Below, piece after piece: positions 50,856 to 60,216 of a stretch of DNA of 64,000 nucleotides. This DNA is from CAZDWZ01 sp964509425. Its GTDB lineage: Bacteria; Bdellovibrionota_C; UBA2361; SZUA-149; CAZDWZ01. The position numbers and the translations under genes are program-made. The notes below the pieces were generated by a model. It was not told the origin of the DNA. It did no database searches and saw nothing but the letters and a program-made list of their open reading frames with translations. Location: positions 62,001-126,000 of the forward strand of contig CAZDWZ010000012.1 of the NCBI GenBank assembly GCA_964509425.1, given 5' to 3'. Positions within the stretch are counted from its first letter, which is position 1. Every line of letters starts with the position of its first letter.

Positions 50856-53800
50856 CTACGCTGTTGAAGCCCTCGTTCGCAGATCGGGAGAAATTTGATT
50901 GAACGAGAGTTCATTGGGGATGCTCGGTCCTGCTCTTCCTCCGCGTTTGGGTGCCTTGAAGTCCGGAACCAATCTTCTGGTGTCTCGCTCCAGCTCGTCA
51001 AGAAGGGCGCCGAGCGGCTTCGTCTGGTGAAAGACCGCATGGTCCTCAGTGTAGAAAAGCAACTGAATGCCGAGCGGTCGGTACGTGAGGTAAGCATTGT
51101 TTTTGAGCATCCGATCAAAACGAGCGGCGTTTGTCGCATCGGCCGAGAGCAGATGCCCAATCGTTACCGCTTTCGTTCCGCTGGGAATATTCTTCAGGAG
51201 CTCGTCCATCATAGGTGTTGCGGTGGTTTCCCGATTTCCCCAGCTCAACATTCCTCGCTGTGCCGTAGTAACAATCGTGGGTGGTATGAGTGTGAGACCT
51301 TCGGTCTGAAGATGAAGCTCTCTAAAAACCATTTGTGCGATGTCGTAGGAGTAGCATGTGTTGAGAAAGAGAGTTTTCCGGCTGAGGTCAATCGTCGTCC
51401 GCCGGCCGGCCTTAACTTCGGCGAGCTGCGCCTTCAGGAGGCGTGCCGCAATCTCCTTTGCCTGGATGTTCTCCGAGGGTTTATCAGAAGTCTGAATAGT
51501 GTAGGGAACTCCGTGAGCGCTTACGAAGAATAGCACTCTTGAATCCGGATCGGCCGAGAGACGTTCTAAACGGCTCAGAAACTCAAGATTCGGCGCCTTG
51601 CCGCCTTGGATGAAAGATGGGTTCCTGAGACTCATCACGGTGTCGACAGGAATTCCCACTCGAAGTGCGAGATTGAGAATTCCCTCAGGCCCGAACATTT
51701 TATCGGTGTGGAAGAGCGAGACGATTTGCGTGTCTTTGTCCATTACAACGTTGTCCGTGATTGAGGCGCGTTCTTGCCGAATGCGTTTGGCAAGGGAGAT
51801 GACAAAGGCGTTTAATGCGTCAGGAGAATCGGCGCATATACGGTTGAGATAGCCAGGCTCATATCGCTCCATTCGTTGCAGTGTATGGAGGAGAGGCGTC
51901 GCAATATCTTCGAGCTCGCCCTTCGTGAGTCCGCTCATCGCTGTTGGAAGTCTCGAAAGGTGCTTCGCGAGTGCCAGCGCGTGCCAACGTTCCATCCCCT
52001 GAAGGAGTGATATCTCGTCGAGCTTCGATGCCGCATCCACTATGGTCAGGATGTAATCGGAGCGATTCTCTCTCGATCGAAGTCTCGCAGCAATCTCAGA
52101 CTGCCGTTCATTCTCCTCCGGAGACGTCGATCGGTCGACAAATCGAAGGAGTGACTCAACCATCTTCGTTGTTGCTTGATCGCGCATCACCGCGTCACTA
52201 AAGCGTGTGATGCCGAGATTAACGGAGCCGATCTCTTTTTTCGTGGCACGATCCGTAATCGTGAACGTCACCCAGGTCTCATCGATCTTGGTGCACGTAA
52301 CAACTCTACCCTGCTGTTCGAGCAGGCTCAGCAATCGGAAGGTCTTCGGACTTAGTTGTTGGTAAATCGGGAGGCCTCCTGGAGCAGCAGGGCCGTCGAT
52401 TCGAATACAAGCGAGCGACGCGTTGTGTTTATCCTTTTCTTGAATCGCAGCAAGAATCAACGTATCCCGCTCGCGGCCCCAATCGTCGGAATAGGACGAG
52501 AGTGACACGCTTGTATATACCTCCTCTCCGCCGCGTCCATTTTTCTTCACCACTTCGTATGAGATGATATTCGCGCTCCCAAATTTCTGGTGGCCGCTAT
52601 AACGCACTCGCAAATCAGGGCGACTGCGAAGGAGAAGAGCCAGCTCGGGTGACGTCGAGCAGTCAATCGGAACTGACGAACGCTCGATGAGCACGGGTGG
52701 ACAGTCGAGATGCGCACGAAGATCGCGTGCGATGAGGGCGGCTTGCACCGCGGGTGCGTCCGACACCACCCGGCCATCTCCGATGGCGACCTGCTGCGGC
52801 GTACCGGGATTGACGAAGATATCGTCTCCGACTCTTACGCGGACGGGTTTGCCGTCAAATGTGTTCATGTTCCGAAAAATACGAAACGACGAACGTCCGA
52901 CAGCTTCGATTTCGTAGCCGGCATCCTTTGCTCGTTGAAAGACGGCGAGGGTTTCTGAAGAGGCAATCCGCGAGTCCACGCTGAGAACCGTTGAGCCTCC
53001 CGAAGCAAGAACGAGGAATGCCGGCGGAGCTGATTTCAGAGGTGTGGTGCCGCCGGAGTCAGCGCTGTTTTCGCCGGAACGTGTCGCGGGTGAGAGCGCC
53101 AACCTCGCTGCAGCCAGATACTGCGAATTCATAGTCGGCAGAGTAACAGCTACCGGGGCGGGAACTCGAATTCCGTCTCGTCGAGAAAACACTAACGTAT
53201 CAGCCCCGGTCCCTAAGGGGTTCGGAGCCGAAATGATCAGTTTTGCCTTCAGATAGTCGGCATAAAAATCCATCGTTACTTGGAACGTGTAAAATCGTCC
53301 GGTCGGATCCAACGTGCGTGTGGCCTTAAATGTAGAGCCGGGACCCTGCATCGATGTTTCGAATTGCCGGAACTTGTAGACGAGCGGTGGAAAATTTCCA
53401 GAATCCTTTATGAGTGTGAGAATCTGATCTCCCTGGAAATCAAAAACGACATCGTTCGCTCGCTCAACCGGGACTTGAAATGTGACAACCTGATCCTTGT
53501 TTCGACTGATGTGGAGTCGTGCTTGAAAGGGATTACCTCGATTTGCCGAAGCTTGGAGAGTCTCCCGGCACGCGGTTCCCGTTTGTTGTACCAACTCCAT
53601 CGCGGCAAAAACCGCATCGAGTTGTTCCTGGTTTCCAGAACCAATCGAGGCCAATCCGGCGAGCGTGTCGAGCCTTTTGAGCGCCGCTTCGAACGATGCG
53701 AACTCGGTCTTTCCGTGCTCCGGTGTGACGGCTCGAGAGAATGCGAGCCGGACCTCCTCGAGTTGTCTTCGATACACAGAGAATTCGTCGGTTGATGTGA

Positions 53801-54344
53801 CAGCGGTGAGAGCCGGGACGGTCAACGTACTTCCGGTGGGGGCAGGCGAAAGGAGTGAAGGAGTGCCTTGTGCCGGCCCAGTAGGAAGTGGAGTCGGGGT
53901 TTCCGCTCGAACAACTCCCCATGCGGTGACCACGGCGAGGGCATTTCTCGCGTCGAGTGTAGGAATTCGGGCGCTGACCGCAGGGCCTAAGCGCTTGTAA
54001 AGGTCTCGTTCTAGCTCGCGCGTCGCTGTGGTGAGTTCCTTGATCGTCTCGAGAATCTCCGTTCGCAAGACGGCAATGTCATCGCCTCCTTCTTTTGCGG
54101 TAAGCTTTTGAAGTCGCACCAGGAGCCCGGTGTAGTGGAACATCTTCGCGGTCTCCGCGCTGCCTTCGATGAGGCCGCCGACCGCTCGATGATGATTTTC
54201 GATTTCTTTGAGAGCTGCTCGAAATTCAGTTTGGTTCTGAAGGGGATTGACGGGAGGCGTCGCCGTGTGATTCTCGCCGGGGAGAGGTAGACCTCCGTAA
54301 AGCGGGAGAATTCCCGATAATTCCAAGAAATTTTGGTCGAACAT
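50856..54344 (-). CDS. Giant caspase-like (clan CD peptidase) protein
   Basis: 1162 residues, start at 54344 with GGAGG upstream. No signal peptide or membrane helix is visible, suggesting a cytoplasmic product. Residues 40-135 are helical, 140-190 rich in Pro, Thr and Ser, 280-700 largely beta, 720-900 helical. The C-terminal domain (about 925-1110) has LFFVSAHGVPY with His944 and LFLNTCYSYDIAQM with Cys997, the His-Gly and Cys dyad of caspases/metacaspases. Such proteins occur in bacterial defence and death systems, but the upstream regions resemble no known effector. Neighbours are binding-protein and export genes. Activity and substrate unknown. Confidence 0.75.
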   Translation of the reverse strand: MFDQNFLELSGILPLYGGLPLPGENHTATPPVNPLQNQTEFRAALKEIENHHRAVGGLIEGSAETAKMFHYTGLLVRLQKLTAKEGGDDIAVLRTEILETIKELTTATRELERDLYKRLGPAVSARIPTLDARNALAVVTAWGVVRAETPTPLPTGPAQGTPSLLSPAPTGSTLTVPALTAVTSTDEFSVYRRQLEEVRLAFSRAVTPEHGKTEFASFEAALKRLDTLAGLASIGSGNQEQLDAVFAAMELVQQTGTACRETLQASANRGNPFQARLHISRNKDQVVTFQVPVERANDVVFDFQGDQILTLIKDSGNFPPLVYKFRQFETSMQGPGSTFKATRTLDPTGRFYTFQVTMDFYADYLKAKLIISAPNPLGTGADTLVFSRRDGIRVPAPVAVTLPTMNSQYLAAARLALSPATRSGENSADSGGTTPLKSAPPAFLVLASGGSTVLSVDSRIASSETLAVFQRAKDAGYEIEAVGRSSFRIFRNMNTFDGKPVRVRVGDDIFVNPGTPQQVAIGDGRVVSDAPAVQAALIARDLRAHLDCPPVLIERSSVPIDCSTSPELALLLRSRPDLRVRYSGHQKFGSANIISYEVVKKNGRGGEEVYTSVSLSSYSDDWGRERDTLILAAIQEKDKHNASLACIRIDGPAAPGGLPIYQQLSPKTFRLLSLLEQQGRVVTCTKIDETWVTFTITDRATKKEIGSVNLGITRFSDAVMRDQATTKMVESLLRFVDRSTSPEENERQSEIAARLRSRENRSDYILTIVDAASKLDEISLLQGMERWHALALAKHLSRLPTAMSGLTKGELEDIATPLLHTLQRMERYEPGYLNRICADSPDALNAFVISLAKRIRQERASITDNVVMDKDTQIVSLFHTDKMFGPEGILNLALRVGIPVDTVMSLRNPSFIQGGKAPNLEFLSRLERLSADPDSRVLFFVSAHGVPYTIQTSDKPSENIQAKEIAARLLKAQLAEVKAGRRTTIDLSRKTLFLNTCYSYDIAQMVFRELHLQTEGLTLIPPTIVTTAQRGMLSWGNRETTATPMMDELLKNIPSGTKAVTIGHLLSADATNAARFDRMLKNNAYLTYRPLGIQLLFYTEDHAVFHQTKPLGALLDELERDTRRLVPDFKAPKRGGRAGPSIPNELSFNQISPDLRTRASTA

Positions 54345-54537
54345 TCAACCTCCGGCCGCACGGGCAGACGATCGCCGATATCGCTATCTGCGGCATTGCA
54401 TAAATCTCACCACTTGATAACTTTATTCGGGCGGGGGAGAAGAACGTGGGTTATTCTATTTTCTCTCGCCGTCGTTACTTTTACAGTTTCTTGCCTACTC
54501 GATAGTCACGGATTGCTTACGATTCGGAGAGCCGTGC

Positions 54538-55638
54538 ATGGGCAGCTCGAATAAACTCGCATTGACCTTCCTTCTGCTCGTTCTCGCCCGCGCGCCAATC
54601 TTGCTCGCTGCCGAACCGCCAAACAAGGAATTCCGTGTGGGGCTCATTCTCTCAATGACCGGACACGCCGCCGAGTACGGTGAAGCAATGAACTCCGCGA
54701 TACTTCTTGCAAGGAGAGAGCACTCGGACAAATTCTCGAGAATCCGATTCTTCCTTGAAGACTCTCGAAATGAGGCGAGGACAGCGGTCTCCGCGTTCCA
54801 AAAGCTGGAGAACGCCGACAAAGTCCATCTTGTCTACGTCTGGGGAGTCGCTCCGTGCGCCGCGATTCATCCGATTGCTGAGGCTCGAAAAGTCCCGACG
54901 GTGCTTCAGTGTTACGATCGAGAATCATCCGCCGGCAAGCGCTATATCGTTCGATTTATGAACGACGCTGAGAGCTATATGACGAAGTTGGCCGAGGAGC
55001 TTCGCCGCCGAGGGAAAAAGCATACTGGGGTGGTCCTTGGCGAGACGCCGTACCTCGAAGAAATGTATGATGGATTCAAGCACGCGTTAATCGCACCGCA
55101 GGAGCATGTCCTTCTGGGACGATATCACGCGAATGAGAGTGACTTTCGAATGTCGGTAAGCCGAGCCCGGACCGCGGATTTTGATAGCATTGCCGTTTTT
55201 CTCGCTGTTGGTCAGGTGGCGCAGTTCTTGAGGCAAGCTCGAGAGCAGAGAATCTTGGCGCCTTTCTACGGAACGGTATCGTTTGAAAATCGGCGAGAGA
55301 TTGAGGCGTCACTCGGAGGCATGGAGGGAGCAATGTTTGTCGGAAATGCGGTGAAGCCGGATTTCGCCGAGCGATTTCGCAAACACTTCGGAGCCGAATC
55401 TCAGTTAAGCTTCGCGGCCATGGCATATGAATTTACGGTTCTCGTCGGCGAATTATTCGGCGAAGCTGATCCGCTCACGAAGGAAGAAATCATCACCCGG
55501 TTCGTGGACGTTCCCCCTCGTGACGGGAGAGCGGTTAAGCGTTATCGTTTTGTTGAATCGCCGGAGCAGGGGAAATATTTCGATTTTCCCCTTACCCTCA
55601 AGCGGGTAAAGGGTCTGCGATTTGAAGAGATGGAGTAG
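54538..55638 (+). CDS. Type I periplasmic binding protein (LivJ-like)
   Basis: 366 residues, start with GGAGAG upstream. A signal peptide (about 1-25) leads to the fold of amino-acid ABC-transporter binding proteins: FRVGLILSMTGHAAEYGEAMNSAI (about 32-55), KHTGVVLGETPYLEEMYDGF (about 160-179). It lacks neighbouring permease or ATPase genes, so it may feed a chemoreceptor or a remote transporter. It is divergent from the caspase-like gene and convergent with a second binding protein 7 bp away. Confidence 0.85.
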   Translation: MGSSNKLALTFLLLVLARAPILLAAEPPNKEFRVGLILSMTGHAAEYGEAMNSAILLARREHSDKFSRIRFFLEDSRNEARTAVSAFQKLENADKVHLVYVWGVAPCAAIHPIAEARKVPTVLQCYDRESSAGKRYIVRFMNDAESYMTKLAEELRRRGKKHTGVVLGETPYLEEMYDGFKHALIAPQEHVLLGRYHANESDFRMSVSRARTADFDSIAVFLAVGQVAQFLRQAREQRILAPFYGTVSFENRREIEASLGGMEGAMFVGNAVKPDFAERFRKHFGAESQLSFAAMAYEFTVLVGELFGEADPLTKEEIITRFVDVPPRDGRAVKRYRFVESPEQGKYFDFPLTLKRVKGLRFEEME

Positions 55639-55645
55639 GGGTCGC

Positions 55646-56734
55646 CTACATTTGAAAGTCGAATTCGTTCGCGATTTCGAATTTCCCATTTCGCGTAGTC
55701 ATGACCGCTGCACCGATTTTCCCAAGTTGCCGAGAGGTCACCGGAAGAGTGTAGGTACCGGTGACGCCTTTATATTCAAATTTGACCGATCGATCGCTTA
55801 AGCTGAAGTTCTTTTGCAGAGCTCGAGCCGCAAACATCAGGGCGTCATATCCCTCTGCTGAATAGACTCTCGGCTCCGAACCGAATTTCGTCCGATAGCG
55901 ATCGGAGAATCGGGCGTCGAGTATTCTCGGATAGATGCCAAACGCCTTCTTGTAAGCATCTTTGTTGCTTGTTGCCGCAAACGCGGCGTCTAAATGCTGC
56001 GTCGTGAGAATGAGGGGGCTGGCCTTCATTTGATACAGGGACTGGAGGAAGGGATCGAGGCCCTGAGCGCCGACGAAGATGAACACGGCATCCACCTTGT
56101 ATTGCGAGACCTTGGTCGCCAGAACTTTGAGCGACTGAAAAAAATCATCGTAACTAAAATCTTGTCGGAGTAGCACCGTGATGCCGTGCTGTTTGCAGAG
56201 CTTCTGCGCCAAATCTGCGTGTGCTGTCGTAAACGGAAAAGTCGGTGCAAGAATTGCCACCGTCTGGGGGTGCGTGCCCACCACGAAATTCCTCATCGAC
56301 GCTTCGGTCGCAGCCAAGCTCAGCGCGTTTGTAAAGATGTATTCGCTCGCGAGAGCTTCTTTGCTCAGAATCTCAACCGGATTAGTCATCGTGAGGAATG
56401 GTATCTTGGAGTTCGTAGCGAGCGGCACGATCGATTCTAACAAAAAATCCCACGTTCCACCGAGAATCGTTTGAACTCGATCGAAACTCTCCATCTTGCG
56501 AAAAGCGGAAACTGCCTTTCCTGGATTCGTCGTATCATCTTCGACTTTCAAAACGAGAGGCACACCTTCTTTGAGCAGTTCCTCTTCGGCCAGCCGAGCG
56601 CCATTAAGCCAATTCTTACCCTGTTCCGCGGCTTGGCCGGTCAGACTGGCTATCGCTCCAATTCTAATTTCCTGAGCGGAGGCGCTCGTCGAGATCAGGA
56701 TAAACATGGAGATGATGGCAGTGATTCTTTTCAT
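55646..56734 (-). CDS. Type I periplasmic binding protein (second copy)
   Basis: 362 residues. Signal peptide (about 1-20, ending ASA). Same fold as the convergent neighbour: IRIGAIASLTGQAAEQGKNWLNGARLAEEEL (about 23-53), FLTMTNPVEILSKEAL (about 114-129), RVYSAEGYDALMFAARAL (about 292-309). It is close to the standard LivJ family and, like its neighbour, has no transporter genes beside it. The thioredoxin-fold gene ends 36 bp upstream on the same strand. Confidence 0.88.
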   Translation of the reverse strand: MKRITAIISMFILISTSASAQEIRIGAIASLTGQAAEQGKNWLNGARLAEEELLKEGVPLVLKVEDDTTNPGKAVSAFRKMESFDRVQTILGGTWDFLLESIVPLATNSKIPFLTMTNPVEILSKEALASEYIFTNALSLAATEASMRNFVVGTHPQTVAILAPTFPFTTAHADLAQKLCKQHGITVLLRQDFSYDDFFQSLKVLATKVSQYKVDAVFIFVGAQGLDPFLQSLYQMKASPLILTTQHLDAAFAATSNKDAYKKAFGIYPRILDARFSDRYRTKFGSEPRVYSAEGYDALMFAARALQKNFSLSDRSVKFEYKGVTGTYTLPVTSRQLGKIGAAVMTTRNGKFEIANEFDFQM

Positions 56735-56769
56735 AGGAGCCCAAAAGATGATTCTGTTCGAAGTCTACT

Positions 56770-58116
56770 TCAATTAGAGGGTTCAGTGAAATGACCGCCG
56801 TTTCCCTTCAATCCAGAGAAACTGTCGGATTTCAACAATCCCATCCAGGGGTCTGCAGAAGGAGATAGAAAAAGCTCGCGATAGACTCTCGTATTGATAT
56901 GCTCGAAATCGATCGGTGTGTCGGATGACGACATCCAGCGATGAATTTCTGCATGCAAAAGAAATCGGTTTCGAACGGTGTCCAGGGCGATCACCGGTTT
57001 GAGGTTTTCATAGATATTCTTGTAATCGGGTTGATATGTTCCGTTGACGGGAATCACATCTTGTTCGATGAGCTGCCTGCTTTGATTCGAAATGGGGTCA
57101 GACTTTTGGAAGCTCTTTGCGAGGTCTCGCCAAAGCTCAGCGCGGTTCAACTGATCAATCGGATTGGCAGCCGCAAAGCCGGCGGCCTTGAGCAAAGGTG
57201 CCTGGGTGAGGTTTTTTGTGATTGCGCGAGTCGATGCCGATACAGCATCCGGCCTGCTTCCAGGCCGTTCTTCCTTCTCCATTTCTTTTCGGGTCGTTAC
57301 CGGCACCCCCGGTGGAATCAAGGTTAGCCATTCAGCATCGAGCGCGGCGAGTGCCGCCTGATGGTGTTTGTAGACACCAGCGAGAAATTCGGCTTCGGCA
57401 AGATTCGAAACTTCCCGTGAAAGCGTCTCATCGATTTTGAGTTGTGCGGCGAAGACTTGAGGATCTGAGAGGCCGGGAATTGCATCAATCAATCGGCCTT
57501 GCGAGTCGTAGACGTAGTGAATGCTGTTTCCCGTAAGCGTCGTAACAATTTCATGTCCCGTTCCGAAATCGATCGTAACTTTCGGTACTGGTCGCTCTGA
57601 GTCCCACATCAGGATGAAGTTTTCTCTAAGAAGCGGTGCGACAGCCGGGTGAGGGTAGAGCAGCAGCCGGAAGTAGCGGCTATTCGCGCAGCTCAACTCT
57701 TCGTCGAGCTGGCCCAGCAGCCGAAGTCGAAGCAGTGGCTTGTTCTGCTTCCTTGCCTCCGCGAGAGCGAGACTGAGATCGGTGAACCAATAGAGCTGGG
57801 ATGCTCGACAATATTTCTGAGCACAGACTTTATCAATCCACGGATCCAGCCAGGTATCCGCGCTCCGGCGTTCCTTCGGTGCGAGTCCGGCCCTAAGGGC
57901 GAAGAACTCCTTGAAGATTCCTCTGAGCGCTGTGGGGCCTTTTCCTCTGAGAACCGCGATACCGTCGTGAGACGGCTGCTCCCGATTGTGAAACCAAAGC
58001 GAAATCGAGCCGTTATCCGCTGAAGCCATCGGTGGCTCCGTGGGTCCTGGCAGTCCGGCGAGGTGGAGAACGCCCAGAAGGAGAAGGATTCCAGAGAATG
58101 ATGGAAGTCGCTGCAT
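56770..58116 (-). CDS. Secreted thioredoxin-fold protein of an uncharacterised family
   Basis: 448 residues. Signal peptide at the N-terminus (about 1-30). The central part (about 100-230) has a thioredoxin-like pattern: WFTDLSLALAEARKQNKPLLRLRLLG, then DEELSCANSRYFRLLLYPHP, then VAPLLRENFILMWDSERP and GNSIHYVYDSQGRLIDAIPG. The catalytic CxxC is absent; only SCANS is present, so it is not a classic disulfide enzyme. The C-terminal half is helical. I know relatives with the LSCANSR stretch in environmental bacteria, from memory only. Function unknown. Confidence 0.7.
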   Translation of the reverse strand: MQRLPSFSGILLLLGVLHLAGLPGPTEPPMASADNGSISLWFHNREQPSHDGIAVLRGKGPTALRGIFKEFFALRAGLAPKERRSADTWLDPWIDKVCAQKYCRASQLYWFTDLSLALAEARKQNKPLLRLRLLGQLDEELSCANSRYFRLLLYPHPAVAPLLRENFILMWDSERPVPKVTIDFGTGHEIVTTLTGNSIHYVYDSQGRLIDAIPGLSDPQVFAAQLKIDETLSREVSNLAEAEFLAGVYKHHQAALAALDAEWLTLIPPGVPVTTRKEMEKEERPGSRPDAVSASTRAITKNLTQAPLLKAAGFAAANPIDQLNRAELWRDLAKSFQKSDPISNQSRQLIEQDVIPVNGTYQPDYKNIYENLKPVIALDTVRNRFLLHAEIHRWMSSSDTPIDFEHINTRVYRELFLSPSADPWMGLLKSDSFSGLKGNGGHFTEPSN

Positions 58117-58598
58117 TTTGTGCCCTCAGTCCGCAATCAGGAAGGATATCCGCTGCTTATCGAATTTGGTTAAAGCAGTCTAATGGTGTTTTTAAATGCG
58201 CGAAATGGTGCAAATGCGGTCCCGAGAAATGCGCCTTAACTCACAGAATTAAGATCCCGATAATTCTCTTAGGTGCGCAGGGCACGGGGGCGACCAGGTT
58301 TCACTTAGGACATTATCCTACGGATTAGGAAAGCAAGACTCACGCGGTATCGAGTTTTTAAACAAAATCCTCTGAGAGAAACCTGCCGGCTGTCGCCGAA
58401 TGCGAATCGGATATGACTGATTCGATCGCTAACGGGCATGCTGAAAAGGTACTAGGAGAATTGCGGAGGGCATTGCGAGATTTTTTGAGAAAAACAAAAG
58501 GCGTTTCCTAAAGGTTCTGGCGGAAACTCCGATACTCTTCATAGGACCGCTTAAGAGAGTATCTCAAGCGACCTAAGATAAGTTTGGAGAAAACCGCT
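58117..58598. other. Intergenic region upstream of the pilin operon
   Basis: 482 bp between the divergent thioredoxin-fold gene and the pilin cluster. It must hold the pilin promoter, but I see no clear sigma-54 or sigma-70 box. A fragment GCGCAGGGCACGG near 58276 recalls part of a c-di-GMP riboswitch but the rest does not fit. T- and A-rich segments lie near 58350 and 58480. Confidence 0.35.
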
Positions 58599-58862
58599 AT
58601 GAAAACCCGCCGCCAACAAATCCTCGCAGCACTCGTTACCACCCTGGTTCTTTTCCCGAGCATCGCACTCGCTGAAGGGGAATTGGTTAGCTACGGCGAC
58701 GGAGATCGGGTAACGGAACGAACTCTCTCGACGGGTCAAAATATGATCGCGACTGAAGTTGATACCACTGCTGAGGCAGCAACTTCGGATCAAGAGTTCG
58801 CTGCTGCTGGACTCAACGGCCCGAACGAAGGATCTTTTGTTGACCCATCGACCAATAGCTAA
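58599..58862 (+). CDS. Small secreted protein at the head of the pilin cluster
   Basis: 87 residues; start ATG 58599 with GGAG 9 bp upstream. A signal peptide (about 1-25, ending ALA) is followed by about 60 acidic, Thr/Ser/Ala-rich residues with no Cys, likely disordered. No family recognised. It lies 27 bp before the PilV-like gene and is probably in the same transcript. Confidence 0.65.
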   Translation: MKTRRQQILAALVTTLVLFPSIALAEGELVSYGDGDRVTERTLSTGQNMIATEVDTTAEAATSDQEFAAAGLNGPNEGSFVDPSTNS

Positions 58863-58889
58863 TCTCTATGAAACGCTTCGAGGTTCTGA

Positions 58890-59279
58890 ATGGGATTGGT
58901 AAAGAATGAGAAAGGATTTACCCTTGTCGAGGTGCTCGCAGCCCTAGTCATATTCGGTCTCATAGTAGCGGGGATGGGACCAATTTTCCTTCAACAACTG
59001 AAACACAACCACACTTCGGAAATAAAAACCGAGGCGATGGGCGCTGCGCAGATCGTTCTCGACAGGATTCGCACGGTGGATCCGGCGACGTTGCCGACGT
59101 CAGGAAACGGCACGGCGCAGTCGGTTACCGTGGGCACGCGTACTTTCACGGTTACTCCGAGTTACTGTGAGAACGCAGGATTTTGCACGAGTGCATCGGT
59201 CAGACACATTAGGGTGCGAGTACTCTACAAGAACTCGCTCGTTTTCACGACTCAGACGGTTTACGCTCAATTGAGGTAA
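58890..59279 (+). CDS. pilV: Type IV pilus minor pilin, PilV-like
   Basis: 129 residues. Prepilin signal KG|FTLVEV (cleavage after Gly9, Glu5 of the mature chain present) followed by the hydrophobic helix LAALVIFGLIVAGMG. Cys pair in the C-terminal domain (YCENAGFCTS). PilV-type pilins prime pilus assembly at the inner membrane. GAGG lies upstream; the PilW-like gene follows after 2 bp. Confidence 0.88.
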   Translation: MGLVKNEKGFTLVEVLAALVIFGLIVAGMGPIFLQQLKHNHTSEIKTEAMGAAQIVLDRIRTVDPATLPTSGNGTAQSVTVGTRTFTVTPSYCENAGFCTSASVRHIRVRVLYKNSLVFTTQTVYAQLR

Positions 59280-59281
59280 GT

Positions 59282-60205
59282 GTGGCGGATACTTATTCAG
59301 TATGGAGATGCTCTCGAGGGATGACCCTCCTCGAGGTCATGGTATCATCCACGATCTCGCTTAGTGTGCTCGCAATGATGGTTTCCATGGTGATGAGTAA
59401 TCGCCAGGCATATTCAAGCGACATTGCCCGCACAAGACTTCATCAAAATATTCGAAGTGCTTTTGACGTTCTCAGCTCGGAGCTTCGGCAAGCTGGAGAA
59501 CGACTTCCATTCAGTTTCCCGGCGGTGCTCGTTGTTGACGGTGCGAGCGGTGCCTCGGATGAGTTGGTCCTGCGAAGAAACCAATTAGATCAGACACTCA
59601 TCCTTTGTGCGGCGATAACCACGGCCCAAACAACCGGCCGCTTCATTATAGCGTCCGCAACAGCGGGACTGCCGCCGGCGTGTAGTTTCGGCACACAAAC
59701 GACCGCCTATAATAGTTGGCGGACATTTCGGTTAGCGCAATCCGGGCAAAAAATGCGTGCGTACGTCTACGACATGGGAACTCACCTTGGTGAGTTTTTT
59801 GTTTATGACGCGGAGACGAGCACAGCGCCCAGCACGCAATATATTCACAATCAAGCCGGAAGTTGGGCGAACAACTATACGCTCGGAACAACCGCAGTCT
59901 ATGCCGTTTCCGAATGGCGGTTCAAAAGATCCGACGTTCCCGGTCAGACGGATCTCCTGCAGATCATCGAAAACGGTGATACGGCGAATCCAAAGAGTCT
60001 CGTCTTCGGAGTTCAAAACATTCAGTTTACCGTCAAGATGGCGGACGGAACCACGCTGAACAGCTTTACGCCGAGCGACAATTGGGGGCTTGTTCAGGCC
60101 CTTACGGTAACGATCACTGGCTCTGATACTTACGAAAACGGGAGAAGAACGGTTACCTCGACGCTCAGGACCGAACTCTTCCCCCGCAACATACTATCCA
60201 ACTAG
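59282..60205 (+). CDS. pilW: Type IV pilus minor pilin, PilW-like
   Basis: 307 residues, GTG start with GAGG upstream. The prepilin motif RG|MTLLEVMV (cleavage after Gly13) precedes the hydrophobic helix. The LHQNIRSAFDVLSSELRQAGERL helix after it is characteristic of PilW, and the larger beta-rich domain follows. It is spaced 2 bp from PilV and 11 bp from PilX. Confidence 0.88.
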   Translation: MADTYSVWRCSRGMTLLEVMVSSTISLSVLAMMVSMVMSNRQAYSSDIARTRLHQNIRSAFDVLSSELRQAGERLPFSFPAVLVVDGASGASDELVLRRNQLDQTLILCAAITTAQTTGRFIIASATAGLPPACSFGTQTTAYNSWRTFRLAQSGQKMRAYVYDMGTHLGEFFVYDAETSTAPSTQYIHNQAGSWANNYTLGTTAVYAVSEWRFKRSDVPGQTDLLQIIENGDTANPKSLVFGVQNIQFTVKMADGTTLNSFTPSDNWGLVQALTVTITGSDTYENGRRTVTSTLRTELFPRNILSN

Positions 60206-60216
60206 GGAGGGTCGCC

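Noticed and set aside
58270..58300. GCGCAGGGCA fragment recalling a c-di-GMP-I riboswitch
   Set aside because: The second helix and tetraloop-receptor parts do not follow.
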